Assembly: GCA_015063955.1 (NCBI GenBank)
Contig: SVTD01000016.1
Span: 1 to 32,918, forward strand
Direction of reading: 5' to 3'
DNA from: Oscillospiraceae bacterium
GTDB taxonomy: Bacteria > Bacillota > Clostridia > Oscillospirales > CAG-272
DNA: 32,918 bases
Positions 7,809 to 14,940 of this stretch are shown piece after piece. The notes beneath the pieces are model-generated. The model was not told where the DNA came from. It saw only the letters and a program-made list of their open reading frames with translations, and searched no databases. A program made the position numbers and the translations under genes. Position 1 is the first letter of the stretch. Every line of letters begins with the position of its first letter.

Positions 7809-8483
7809 TCAAAACTTTATTTTGGCGCCGTTTTCGACCCGACGGAGAATATCTCTGATTCCTCTGCCGGAAAGGCTTTCGACGCCGGACTGACTCTTGG
7901 CGGGAGCTCTCCCCGCTCCGCCGTTTTCATCGGGACGGGACTGAGAACACCGTATTTTTTCAAGGGCTGCAGCCACCGCAGCTCTCTCGGCATCCTTTTT
8001 CGCCGCCTCAATAAGCTCATCTGCATGAAGCGCCCTCCATGCTTCCTCAACGGAAAGCCCGGAGCGAAGCAGAGCCGGAAAGCGACGGTCGGAAAGCTCC
8101 CTTACAAGGTCAAAGCCTTCGTTCTTTTCGGAAAGAGCCTGAGCCTCAGACACAAGTCTTGCATACGTCTTTTTAGCGTTTCTGCTTCTCAGCTTTTCAA
8201 AAAGGAGAGTGCGTGCGCGCCGTGATTTCAGCTCGGAAATAACAGCATCGGCATCAGCACCGTGAAGCCCGAGAAGGAATGCTATCGTCTTTACTGCATC
8301 ACTTCCCTCAGGCTCATATGAGGAGGGCAGGCTGTCACACTTCCCCTTATTATCCGCCGAATTATCTGAGAGCATTTCCCCGGCTCCATCGGCTTCTTTT
8401 GACACAGTCTGCTCTGCAGCGCAGCCCTCTGCCCCGCCCTCCCCCTCTCCGAAAAGAGTGAGATCGATTCTTTTGTCTTTCAT
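7809..8483 (-). CDS. Phage capsid scaffold-like protein
   Basis: The 224-residue protein is acidic and low complexity at the N-terminus (MKDKRIDLTLFGEGEGGAEG), helical and charged in the middle, and ends GRGIRDILRRVENGAKIKF, a basic tail like the capsid-binding helices of phage scaffolds. The IDLTLFGE start echoes DLQLFA in the adjacent capsid protein. Middle stretches FDLVRELSDRRFPALLRSG and VEEAWRALHADEL fit scaffolds paired with N4-gp56-type capsids. Scaffold directly before capsid is the normal virion order. GAAAGGAAC lies about 12 bases before the ATG. It is the first gene of the cassette: 200 bp of non-coding DNA separates it from the divergent rlmD, where portal and terminase would be expected. 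Confidence 0.78.
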   Translation of the reverse strand: MKDKRIDLTLFGEGEGGAEGCAAEQTVSKEADGAGEMLSDNSADNKGKCDSLPSSYEPEGSDAVKTIAFLLGLHGADADAVISELKSRRARTLLFEKLRSRNAKKTYARLVSEAQALSEKNEGFDLVRELSDRRFPALLRSGLSVEEAWRALHADELIEAAKKDAERAAVAAALEKIRCSQSRPDENGGAGRAPAKSQSGVESLSGRGIRDILRRVENGAKIKF

Positions 8484-8531
8484 CTTAGGTTCGTTCCTTT
8501 CATTTTCATTGCCCCAGCGCTACGGGCATCA

Positions 8532-8546
8532 GTACTCGCGAAGTAC
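8532..8546. other. Short inverted repeat in the divergent intergenic region
   Basis: GTACT and AGTAC flank CGCGA in the region shared by the phage-derived cassette and rlmD. A TATAAT-like box for the minus strand lies next to it (8558-8553) but I find no good -35, so the cassette promoter is uncertain. The repeat could form a leader hairpin or be an operator. Confidence 0.4.
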
Positions 8547-8626
8547 AAATGCATTATACGAACAGACACTCCCGCCTGCTCCCCCGGTTATACTGTTTTT
8601 GCATTTTAGCAACAAAGATAAACAAA

Positions 8627-8655
8627 TTGACAACTTCCTAAAAAAAATGTATAAT
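8627..8655 (+). promoter_or_regulatory. Consensus promoter of the rRNA methyltransferase gene
   Basis: TTGACA (8627-8632), exactly 17 bp, then TATAAT (8650-8655): a full consensus sigma-A promoter about 30 bases before the start codon. Confidence 0.92.
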
Positions 8656-8684
8656 GAAAAAAATACCTTATAAAGGATATCGGT

Positions 8685-9968
8685 ATGACTTTTACTAAAA
8701 AAATAGAAGAAATGAATCTCTTGGGCAACGGCATCACAAAGCTTGACGGATGCGTTGTCTTTTGCCTCGGCGCAATTGACGGTGATACCGTGACCGCCGA
8801 GATCACCCGGGAGAAAAAGAACTTTAAGATCGCAAACGTTCTCTCAGTTGACGAGCCCTCCCCCCACAGGCAGGAGCCTGATTGCCCCCACTTCCCCGCC
8901 TGCGGCGGATGCGACCTCCGTCACATAAGCTACAGCCACGAGCTCGAGGTCAAAAAGGCAGGAGTTGAAGCGGCTCTGAGAAAGGCCGGCAAGGGTGAGA
9001 TCAAGGTTTCGGAAATACTTTCTGCAGAACCCGACTTCTACAGAAACAAGGCTGTTCTCCGCTTTGACAACGGCATCTGCGGCTTCTCAGAGGCAGGAAG
9101 TGACAACATCGTATCCTGCGACGGCTGCAGGATCATCCCGGAGCTCTTCTGCGAGATCGGCAGATTTACTGTTGAATTCTTCGGGGGGGACATTTCCGAT
9201 CTTTCCTACCTTTTCCTCCGCAAGAACAGTACTGAGACCGAGATCAGCGCCGTTGTGGGAACACGGGAGAAATACAGCTATCTTGATATTGAAGGCTACA
9301 GCGAGGCTCTTTGCGAAAAATATCCTCAGGTAGTCGGCGTTCTTACGAAATCAGGAGATCACCCGGAGGACGGAACTGAGCCCGAGCTTATTTTTGGACA
9401 GGATTACATAGAGGAGGATTTTCTCGGTCTTTCCCTCATCGTTTCCCCCTGCTCCTTCTTCCAGGTAAATCACGCCGTTGCAGAAAAGCTTTGCAAAAAG
9501 GCCGCCGAATACGCCCTCTCCGGCGAGGGAAGCTTCGGCGCCGATCTTTACTGCGGCACGGGAGTTATCGGTATGGCGATTGCCGCCCTTCACCCTGAGG
9601 CATTTATCACGGGAGTTGAGATAAACGAGTCTGCCGTTGCCGATGCAAAGGAGAACGCAGAGGAAAACGGACTGACAAATATCGGATTTTTCCGGGGAGA
9701 TTCCGCCGATTTTGCAAAGAGCACCTACGGAAGTATTGATTTTATAACGATCGATCCTCCCCGTGCGGGCTGCTCCGAAAAAATGATAAAGGAGCTTCTC
9801 AGGATCAAGCCTCAGCGTCTCGTATACGTTTCCTGCGATCCCCAGACCCTTGCCCGTGACCTGAAAAAGCTTACCGAAACAAAATACGAGATCAAGGACG
9901 TGTGCGCCGCTGATCTCTTCCCCCGCACAAAGCACGTTGAAACCATCGTGCTTCTTGAAAGAAAATGA
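8685..9968 (+). CDS. rlmD: 23S rRNA (uracil-C5)-methyltransferase, RumA/RlmD type
   Basis: The 427-residue protein methylates uridine C5 using S-adenosylmethionine; family members act on 23S rRNA or tRNA. An N-terminal TRAM-like RNA-binding domain covers about residues 1-55. An iron-sulfur cysteine set follows (Cys67, Cys73, Cys76 in CPHFPACGGC and Cys145 or Cys148), as in RumA. The SAM-binding motif is ADLYCGTGVIG at 286-296, with DPPRAG at 357-362, the catalytic cysteine Cys384 in YVSCDP and the general base Glu419 in HVETI. The ATG follows AAAGGA. The exact target (U747, U1939 or both, as in Gram-positive RlmCD) cannot be decided from the sequence. Confidence 0.9.
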   Translation: MTFTKKIEEMNLLGNGITKLDGCVVFCLGAIDGDTVTAEITREKKNFKIANVLSVDEPSPHRQEPDCPHFPACGGCDLRHISYSHELEVKKAGVEAALRKAGKGEIKVSEILSAEPDFYRNKAVLRFDNGICGFSEAGSDNIVSCDGCRIIPELFCEIGRFTVEFFGGDISDLSYLFLRKNSTETEISAVVGTREKYSYLDIEGYSEALCEKYPQVVGVLTKSGDHPEDGTEPELIFGQDYIEEDFLGLSLIVSPCSFFQVNHAVAEKLCKKAAEYALSGEGSFGADLYCGTGVIGMAIAALHPEAFITGVEINESAVADAKENAEENGLTNIGFFRGDSADFAKSTYGSIDFITIDPPRAGCSEKMIKELLRIKPQRLVYVSCDPQTLARDLKKLTETKYEIKDVCAADLFPRTKHVETIVLLERK

Positions 9969-9987
9969 TGAAAGGAAGAAGTGAAAA

Positions 9988-10386
9988 ATGAACGTAGTAG
10001 CTTATGAAGAAAGCTTCGGAGAAGTATCGTTCCCCGAGGGATTTGAAATAACCCTTAAAGGTCTGCCCATTGAAGAGCAGGCTCTGCATTACAGAACCAC
10101 CTGCTATTCAAAGTATTCAAAAACCGGCTGGAGTGAAAGAGTATACGAGGGCTCTGCCGCCATGCTTCATAAGGATAGGGACGTAACCGCCCTGATAGTA
10201 AAGGACGGCATTGTCGTGGGTATAATGATCCGTAACGATTACGGTCGTGAGGTTCCCCTCCTTTGCGAGGAAAGCGTATGCACCTACTATTCCTGCGACA
10301 ACAACGGAGCCGGCTACAAGGAGCGCATCGATTATACGTGGCTTATCTGCATTCCCGAGGATTTTGACAAAACGAAAAACAATTAA
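9988..10386 (+). CDS. Hypothetical protein downstream of rlmD
   Basis: I do not recognise this 132-residue protein. It has no signal peptide or membrane segment. It looks alpha/beta with a strand pair TALIVKDGIVVGIMIRN in the middle, a cysteine-containing stretch CTYYSCDNNGAG, and a C-terminal strand YTWLICIPEDF. AAGGAAG lies at good spacing before the ATG and the gene starts 19 bp after the methyltransferase stop, so it is probably cotranscribed. Codon use matches its neighbours, so it is probably a real protein. Confidence 0.75.
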   Translation: MNVVAYEESFGEVSFPEGFEITLKGLPIEEQALHYRTTCYSKYSKTGWSERVYEGSAAMLHKDRDVTALIVKDGIVVGIMIRNDYGREVPLLCEESVCTYYSCDNNGAGYKERIDYTWLICIPEDFDKTKNN

Positions 10387-10505
10387 AATAAAGCGTAGCT
10401 GACGCCCCCCATCACTTGGATCACGGCAAAACTGCATAAGTTGATCAGCCCCCTCGATAGGTAAGAAAAGAGGAAAAAATGAAAAAGAGAAAGTTGGAAG
10501 ATGTG

Positions 10506-10527
10506 GGAATCCGCCAGGGCGGATTCC
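10506..10527. repeat. Perfect 10-bp hairpin
   Basis: GGAATCCGCC pairs with GGCGGATTCC around AG. It begins the hairpin-rich intergenic block at 10387-10969, which has no credible gene. It could terminate the upstream transcript, although the following T-run is weak (CTTCTC). Confidence 0.7.
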
Positions 10528-10530
10528 TTC

Positions 10531-10698
10531 TCAAATTCGGATTTATCGGGGAGAAGGAACGGGGGACGCAAAGAACTTTTTTGAAAAAGTCAGACTAAAT
10601 ATGGGACTTCGCGTAAAACGCGAAGTCAGAGCGGACAAGGTAACGAAAGAATTAAGCGATTTTGAATGTCCGCGGGCACTCCCAAAAAACTTTGAACT
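10531..10698. repeat. Intergenic repeat module, copy A with internal insert
   Basis: Bases 10531-10591 match 32574-32636 closely: both run from AAATTCGG through TTTxTCGGGGAG, GGAACGGGG and GACGCAAAGAACTTTTTT to AAAGTC. The match resumes at 10676-10698 (GCACTCxCAAAAAACTTTGAA). Between the two blocks this copy has 84 extra bases, where the other has four. The extra DNA folds as two hairpins: GACTTCGCGT/ACGCGAAGTC around AAA (10605-10627) and GCGGACA/TGTCCGC (10631-10673). Confidence 0.75.
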
Positions 10699-10719
10699 AT
10701 TGGTGTAGCTGAACTTTAC

Positions 10720-10839
10720 AAGGCAAAAGTTGCAGGGCAAAGCCCTGCGGCGCTTACAGCGCCGGCCAACGCGGGAAAACCCCGAAAATGAACGAGTTCA
10801 TTTTCGGGGTTATTCCCGTATAGCGTTGGCTTTTGCCTT
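10720..10839. repeat. Large multi-hairpin palindromic element
   Basis: An outer 10-bp stem AAGGCAAAAG (10720-10729) pairs with CTTTTGCCTT (10830-10839). Inside it are GCAGGGC/GCCCTGC, GGCGCT/AGCGCC, and a long arm: GCCAACGC/GCGTTGGC, GGGAA/TTCCC and AACCCCGAAAATGAAC/GTTCATTTTCGGGGTT (10778-10811). The whole folds like a cloverleaf. It has no open frame. It resembles non-autonomous palindromic elements of gut Clostridia but carries no recognisable transposon ends. Confidence 0.8.
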
Positions 10840-10872
10840 TTAGATATCTTTGTCTTTTTTGAGGTTTCTTTG

Positions 10873-10898
10873 CTACTTTCTTTTTCTAAAGAAAGTAG
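10873..10898. repeat. Perfect 11-bp hairpin
   Basis: CTACTTTCTTT pairs with AAAGAAAGTAG around TTCT. It belongs to the same hairpin-rich intergenic block and lies between the large palindromic element and the isomerase terminator. Confidence 0.75.
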
Positions 10899-10927
10899 AT
10901 CCCTCCTACAAACCCGGATTTGACGAA

Positions 10928-10956
10928 AAAACTCCCCTGAAAATCAGGGGAGTTTT
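10928..10956. terminator. Intrinsic terminator after the sugar isomerase gene
   Basis: AAAACTCCCCTGA pairs with TCAGGGGAGTTTT around AAA. On the minus strand a T-run follows, 14 bp after the isomerase stop; the T-run on the other side makes it bidirectional. Confidence 0.88.
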
Positions 10957-10969
10957 CTCATCATTTTTA

Positions 10970-11842
10970 TCAGCCGAGGTTGTATTCTGCGAGCTTTTCA
11001 CGAAGGAAATTTACAGCCAGGGTAATATCCTTTTCGGGGGTTGCTCCTACCTCTCGCTCGATGGTAAGGAATCCGTCAAAGCCCGTGGATGCAAGAGCGG
11101 GAAGGTAAGTATCAAAGTTTACGTCGCCCTCTCCGAGAGGAAGCTCAAGATAGGTTTCACCCATACCGAGAAGAGCTGCGTGGTCCTTTGCCTCTCCGCC
11201 GATCACTATGTTCAGATCTCTCTTTCTGCCGTCGTTAAGCTTGATGCCGTCCTTTGCGTGTGTGTGAACGATATACTTACCGAGAGTCCTGACTGCTGAC
11301 TCTGCCTTATCGCCCGCGACCATTACGAGGTTTGCAGGGTCAAAATTTACGCGAACACCGCCGGCGCCAAGGCTATCAAGGAAGTCACAAAGGACGGTTG
11401 CCATTTCGGGGCCTGTTTCAACGGCGAATGCACTGCCCATGGAGTCTGCAAAAATTGCAAGCTCGCGCAAAGCCTTTCTTGCCGCCTCCTTCTCTGCTGT
11501 TTCACAGGCGGGAAGGGTTCCAATATGGGTGGTCACAACGTCGCACTCAAGCATTTTTGCAACCTCAAGCACTCTTTTGGACTTATCCACGATCTCGGGG
11601 TTCTTCTCCCCATCCATAAATCCGGTGGCAAAATCACCGCAAAGAGCGGAAAATACAAGTCCGTTTGATTTTACTATATCAAGATACTCGCGTGCCTTTG
11701 CCTCGGTCATATTCTTATAGGTGAGCTCGCTCCAATCAACACAGTAAACCTGAATACCGTCAACACCGAGTGCTGACGCGGCTTCCACGCCCTCTCTGAA
11801 GCTTCCCTTTCTCAGGGACTCAAGCATTACGCCTATCTTCAT
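10970..11842 (-). CDS. Sugar phosphate isomerase/epimerase-like TIM barrel
   Basis: The 290-residue protein belongs to the xylose isomerase-like TIM-barrel family (AP endonuclease 2 fold). Candidate metal and catalytic residues are in VETGPE (about residue 142), NFDPANL, HTHAKDG (about 194) and the final TIERE. Members isomerise or epimerise sugars, inositol derivatives or hydroxypyruvate, and the substrate cannot be told here. There is no signal peptide. GAGG lies 9 bases before the ATG, and the lipoprotein gene stop is 31 bp upstream. It ends a four-gene minus-strand run with dnaD and dnaC, with no obvious functional link. Confidence 0.88.
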   Translation of the reverse strand: MKIGVMLESLRKGSFREGVEAASALGVDGIQVYCVDWSELTYKNMTEAKAREYLDIVKSNGLVFSALCGDFATGFMDGEKNPEIVDKSKRVLEVAKMLECDVVTTHIGTLPACETAEKEAARKALRELAIFADSMGSAFAVETGPEMATVLCDFLDSLGAGGVRVNFDPANLVMVAGDKAESAVRTLGKYIVHTHAKDGIKLNDGRKRDLNIVIGGEAKDHAALLGMGETYLELPLGEGDVNFDTYLPALASTGFDGFLTIEREVGATPEKDITLAVNFLREKLAEYNLG

Positions 11843-11873
11843 ATTACATACCTCACTTAATGCTGCGAGAAAA

Positions 11874-12665
11874 TTATTCTTTTGCTTCGGGAGCAGTTCC
11901 GTTCTCCTCTACGTAACCGTACAAACCGTCAAGATCGGAATCAAGAGCTACATTATAATACGATACGTTTTTCTCCTCGCCCCTGCTGTCAAGCTCGGAA
12001 AGCTTAGCCGTTTCATCCTCATAAAGAGAAACCACGTACTTACCGTCAAGAACGAGTGTTACGGCAGGGGAAGACTCAGAACCCTTTTCTGTCCTTCTCC
12101 ATGAGCCGGAAAGATATTTCTTAAGCTCCTCAGAAGTCTCTATACTCAGCTTTTTGTCCTTCACAGAAGCCTCGATCTCTCCGGGAACAGTTCCCTCTTC
12201 TTCATTCCCAGAAACAAAGAACCTGTCCAGAACGCTTGCCGCATCAAGATCCATTCCGCGTTCTTCGGCATAAGCCACAAGCTCGTCGCACCTTGCATCC
12301 AGATCTGCCTTATAGTGTCGGCGATCCTTTTCCAAAACGTTAGCGTAGCCGTAATATATCATAGCAATTCCGTTATCAAAAAACGTGATCTCGTGCTGAG
12401 TTCCAACGGTTACGGTAACGACCTTGTTACCCTTGCCTCTACCGTCTGCTGACTCCCATTTTCCTTCAAAGAGGGAAAGAAGCTCATCTGTAACGTCAAC
12501 CCTGAGGGATTCATCCTCTTCTCCCTCATAAGTGTGGATAACGACAGTTTCTGCCTCCTTCAGCGCTTCGTAGGTTGCCTCATAGCCGGACTCCTCGGTC
12601 AGCGCGCAGGCAGAGAGTGAAAAAATACAGATAACGCAAATAATCAGTGCAATTATTCTTTTCAT
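11874..12665 (-). CDS. Predicted lipoprotein, unknown function
   Basis: The 263-residue protein starts MKRIIALIICVICIFSLSAC, a lipoprotein signal with lipobox LSAC; Cys20 should be lipidated outside the membrane. The mature part is acidic. It has two similar halves, each with a helix followed by strands: EEDESLRVDVTDELLSLFEG then KWESADGRGKGN, and ETSEELKKYLSG then SWRRTEKG. Each ends in an aromatic strand (ITFFDNGIAMIYYG and YVVSLYEDE). This suggests a duplicated domain of about 100 residues. No known family is recognised. It sits 18 bp after dnaC and is likely transcribed with it. Confidence 0.8.
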   Translation of the reverse strand: MKRIIALIICVICIFSLSACALTEESGYEATYEALKEAETVVIHTYEGEEDESLRVDVTDELLSLFEGKWESADGRGKGNKVVTVTVGTQHEITFFDNGIAMIYYGYANVLEKDRRHYKADLDARCDELVAYAEERGMDLDAASVLDRFFVSGNEEEGTVPGEIEASVKDKKLSIETSEELKKYLSGSWRRTEKGSESSPAVTLVLDGKYVVSLYEDETAKLSELDSRGEEKNVSYYNVALDSDLDGLYGYVEENGTAPEAKE

Positions 12666-12683
12666 AACTAATCTTTTCTCCTT

Positions 12684-13643
12684 TTATCTGTTGCTGAGTC
12701 GCTGTCTTCTTATGTCGGTGCCCTTAAAAACGAGGGGCACGTACTCACCGAAAAGACGGCTCGCGATTCTGTCGGAATAGCGCTCTCTCAGCTCCGTTGC
12801 CGTCAGATTCGTGCTGAACAGGGTAGGCTTTCTCTTGTTCATTCTCGTATTTATAAGGTTATAGATACAGGAGACTGTAAACTGGGTAGCCATCTCGGCT
12901 CCCAGATCGTCAACTATTAGAAGGTCGCAGTCGTAATACTTTTCGATACCCTCGGCGTCACCTCCACGGAACTGGACCTGCTGATAATCGTCCATCACTG
13001 ACTGTACCGTTTTATAAATAACGTTATATCCGCGGCGGATGACCGTTACGCCAACTGCTGTTGAAAGGTGGGTCTTTCCAAGCCCCGTATCACCAAGGAG
13101 AAGAAAGCTCTTCTCAGTAGTGCTGTCAAAGCTCTCTGCAAATTCCTTGAGGGTTGAAAAATGATGCTTTATATTATCAAGCTCCGCACCCTCCCTGTAA
13201 TACTTGAAATCAAAGCTTTCAAAATTCTGGGTAGCTGCAACTCTGCCAAGCTCGGAATCCGCAAGCCTCGCCTCAGCAATGGCGGCCTTCATACAAATGC
13301 ACATATCAATGTCCACAAATCCGCTGTCGGCACATTTCTCGCACTCGTATTTTATATCCGTGAAATCTGCAGGGAAAGAATTTTCAATGAGAAGCCTTTT
13401 ACGACGTTGGCGAAGATCCTCATTTCTCGCTCTGAGAGCTTCGATCTTTTCGTCAACGCTTCCTCCCTCAAGAAGAAATGACATTATTGCCGCGCCTGTC
13501 ATAGAAAGCTTATTATCTATCTCTGCAATTCCGGGAACGCTCTCGTGAACTATACGAAGGTTTTTTTCCCTTCTGGCCTCCGCCGCCTCCCTTTTTTCGC
13601 GGTAGACGTCCAGCATTACCTTATAATAATTCTTTTCAGACAT
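12684..13643 (-). CDS. dnaC: DnaC/DnaI-like helicase loader ATPase
   Basis: The 319-residue AAA+ ATPase is expected to load the replicative helicase onto DNA. A coiled N-terminal region (residues 1-90) precedes a cysteine cluster with Cys101, Cys104, Cys115 and Cys117 (CEKCADSG and CICM), like the zinc motif of Bacillus DnaI. The Walker A motif is GDTGLGKT at 184-191, Walker B is LLIVDDLGAE at 241-250, and sensor 1 is LFSTN near 275. The C-terminus has SRLFGEYVPLVFKGTDIRR, with an arginine-rich end typical of loaders. The dnaD gene lies 17 bp upstream, the usual Firmicute pairing. By function the Bacillus counterpart is named dnaI. Confidence 0.93.
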   Translation of the reverse strand: MSEKNYYKVMLDVYREKREAAEARREKNLRIVHESVPGIAEIDNKLSMTGAAIMSFLLEGGSVDEKIEALRARNEDLRQRRKRLLIENSFPADFTDIKYECEKCADSGFVDIDMCICMKAAIAEARLADSELGRVAATQNFESFDFKYYREGAELDNIKHHFSTLKEFAESFDSTTEKSFLLLGDTGLGKTHLSTAVGVTVIRRGYNVIYKTVQSVMDDYQQVQFRGGDAEGIEKYYDCDLLIVDDLGAEMATQFTVSCIYNLINTRMNKRKPTLFSTNLTATELRERYSDRIASRLFGEYVPLVFKGTDIRRQRLSNR

Positions 13644-13660
13644 TTTTACTATCCTTTCTC

Positions 13661-14659
13661 TCAGTGCAGAGCGCCCTCTTCGGCGTATGAGCGACGAAGC
13701 GCTGCCTCAAAGAAATCATCTGTTTCAAAGCTGCCCTTTGAATCCTTGGCGCTCTTCTTATCGTGGCGATACTCCTCCATAGCGGCATTGACCTCGTCGA
13801 TGGAGGAATAGCCGCTGGCATGCCAGCGCTCAAGAACCGCATTGCAATAAGCAACGGAGGCATTGCCCGTATTCTCAACGGTGATCTCGTATGCACGCTC
13901 GATCACCGCAAGGGGCATCTTCCATACTCCAACCCAGTTTTCAAAGGCTTCCTTTTCCTTCTTTACGAGAGCACGCTTGCCGATACCGAAAAGCTTACGC
14001 AGAGGCTTATCCATTGCGGCAGCCTCCTCAATGGCGCTGAGATGGGAATCAAGCTCCTCGTATCCCAAAATGCCCTCATCGAAAAGTCCGATGGCAAGCT
14101 TCTCAACGTAGCGGAGAGATTTCTTATTCATCTTTTCGCAATGAGCAAAAAGGAGCATTATATATTCAGGCTCAAGCTTCAGATAATCCAGAAGTCCCAC
14201 CACCGTTTCGACCTCTGCCACGTTGAACATCTTTCCCATATACTGCTGGCAGGCGGCAAGAAGATCGCCCATTTTATTCTTTTCGATATAATCGGCAACC
14301 TCCTCGGAGGAATATCTGGGAAGCTGGGAGGCTCTGGCAACTGCCTTGGGACGGCTGACGGTAACGTTTGACTCGCCATCGCCCTCTGCCTTTCTGTCGC
14401 CACTCTTCTTCTGAGTAGCTTTTACCTCAAAGCCCTCACAAGCGATAGCACCTGCCTTCACCCAATACTCTATGGCGTGGTTAAAGCTTTTTTCAGTTAT
14501 ATTGAGAGCTTCGGCAGCAACGTCTGCCTGAAACTCAGTATTTGCAAGTATGTAAAGAAGCACCTTGAGACGGGTTCCGCCCGCATCGGAAAGCTTGTCC
14601 ATAACGGGAGCCGCAGGTACGATGACGCAGGGTCCCTCAATGATCGGTCTTATTTTCAT
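13661..14659 (-). CDS. dnaD: DnaD-like replication initiation protein
   Basis: The 332-residue protein has two parts. The N-terminal third looks like a winged-helix domain (LSDAGGTRLKVLLYILANTE, then EALNITEKSFNHAIEYWVKAG). The C-terminal part ends in the DnaD motif YCNAVLERWHASGYSS, preceded by FENWVGVWKMPLAVIERAYE. DnaD proteins remodel DNA and bridge the origin to the helicase loader. The ATG at 14659 (MKIRPIIEGP) is chosen over a TTG at 14761 because homologous starts look like this and the extra residues resemble none I know; AAAGG lies rather far (14 bases). It overlaps nothing and precedes dnaC by 17 bp. Confidence 0.88.
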   Translation of the reverse strand: MKIRPIIEGPCVIVPAAPVMDKLSDAGGTRLKVLLYILANTEFQADVAAEALNITEKSFNHAIEYWVKAGAIACEGFEVKATQKKSGDRKAEGDGESNVTVSRPKAVARASQLPRYSSEEVADYIEKNKMGDLLAACQQYMGKMFNVAEVETVVGLLDYLKLEPEYIMLLFAHCEKMNKKSLRYVEKLAIGLFDEGILGYEELDSHLSAIEEAAAMDKPLRKLFGIGKRALVKKEKEAFENWVGVWKMPLAVIERAYEITVENTGNASVAYCNAVLERWHASGYSSIDEVNAAMEEYRHDKKSAKDSKGSFETDDFFEAALRRSYAEEGALH

Positions 14660-14940
14660 ATGATGTAACAGTGCCTTTCTTGTTCTGTTCCAAAACTGCG
14701 ATTTTTGCAACTGCCGAGGTGATTTTCCCCAAAAAAGGTTATATTCAATTGCCGTTTTCAAAGTTTTCCAATTGCATAAAACCCAAAGCCCTTGAAAACT
14801 CTGAGTTTTCCACAGCTTGTTGAAAAGGCTGTTGAAAACTAATTCGGCATTTGCATTTATTCGTCATTTGCAAATTATAGTGAGTCAATTGTATAAAAGG
14901 AGTTCGTTGTAGCTTTTCGGTACAAAAATACCGGGAAATA
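14660..14940 (-). promoter_or_regulatory. Upstream region of dnaD-dnaC with palindrome and DnaA-box-like site
   Basis: This 281-bp stretch between dnaD and the tsaD stop has no gene. It holds the palindrome GAAAACTC-T-GAGTTTTC at 14794-14810, directly overlapped by TTTTCCACA (14806-14814), one base off the DnaA box TTATCCACA. TTGAAAAC-type words recur at 14792, 14831 and, inverted, near 14756. A TATAAT on the minus strand near 14880-14875 has no matching -35. A regulatory role for the replication operon is inference. Confidence 0.5.

Noticed and set aside
3180-8684. Integrated prophage with attachment sites
   Set aside because: No integrase, no tRNA at either border and no direct repeat flanking the capsid cassette were found by eye.
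10387-10969. CRISPR array or small genes in the hairpin-rich gap
   Set aside because: The repeats are unequal palindromes without regular spacers, and no open frame has a ribosome site or plausible protein sequence.
14661-14761. Upstream TTG start extending DnaD by 34 residues
   Set aside because: The extra residues match no DnaD pattern I know and the ATG at 14659 gives the expected N-terminus, though its ribosome site is somewhat distant.
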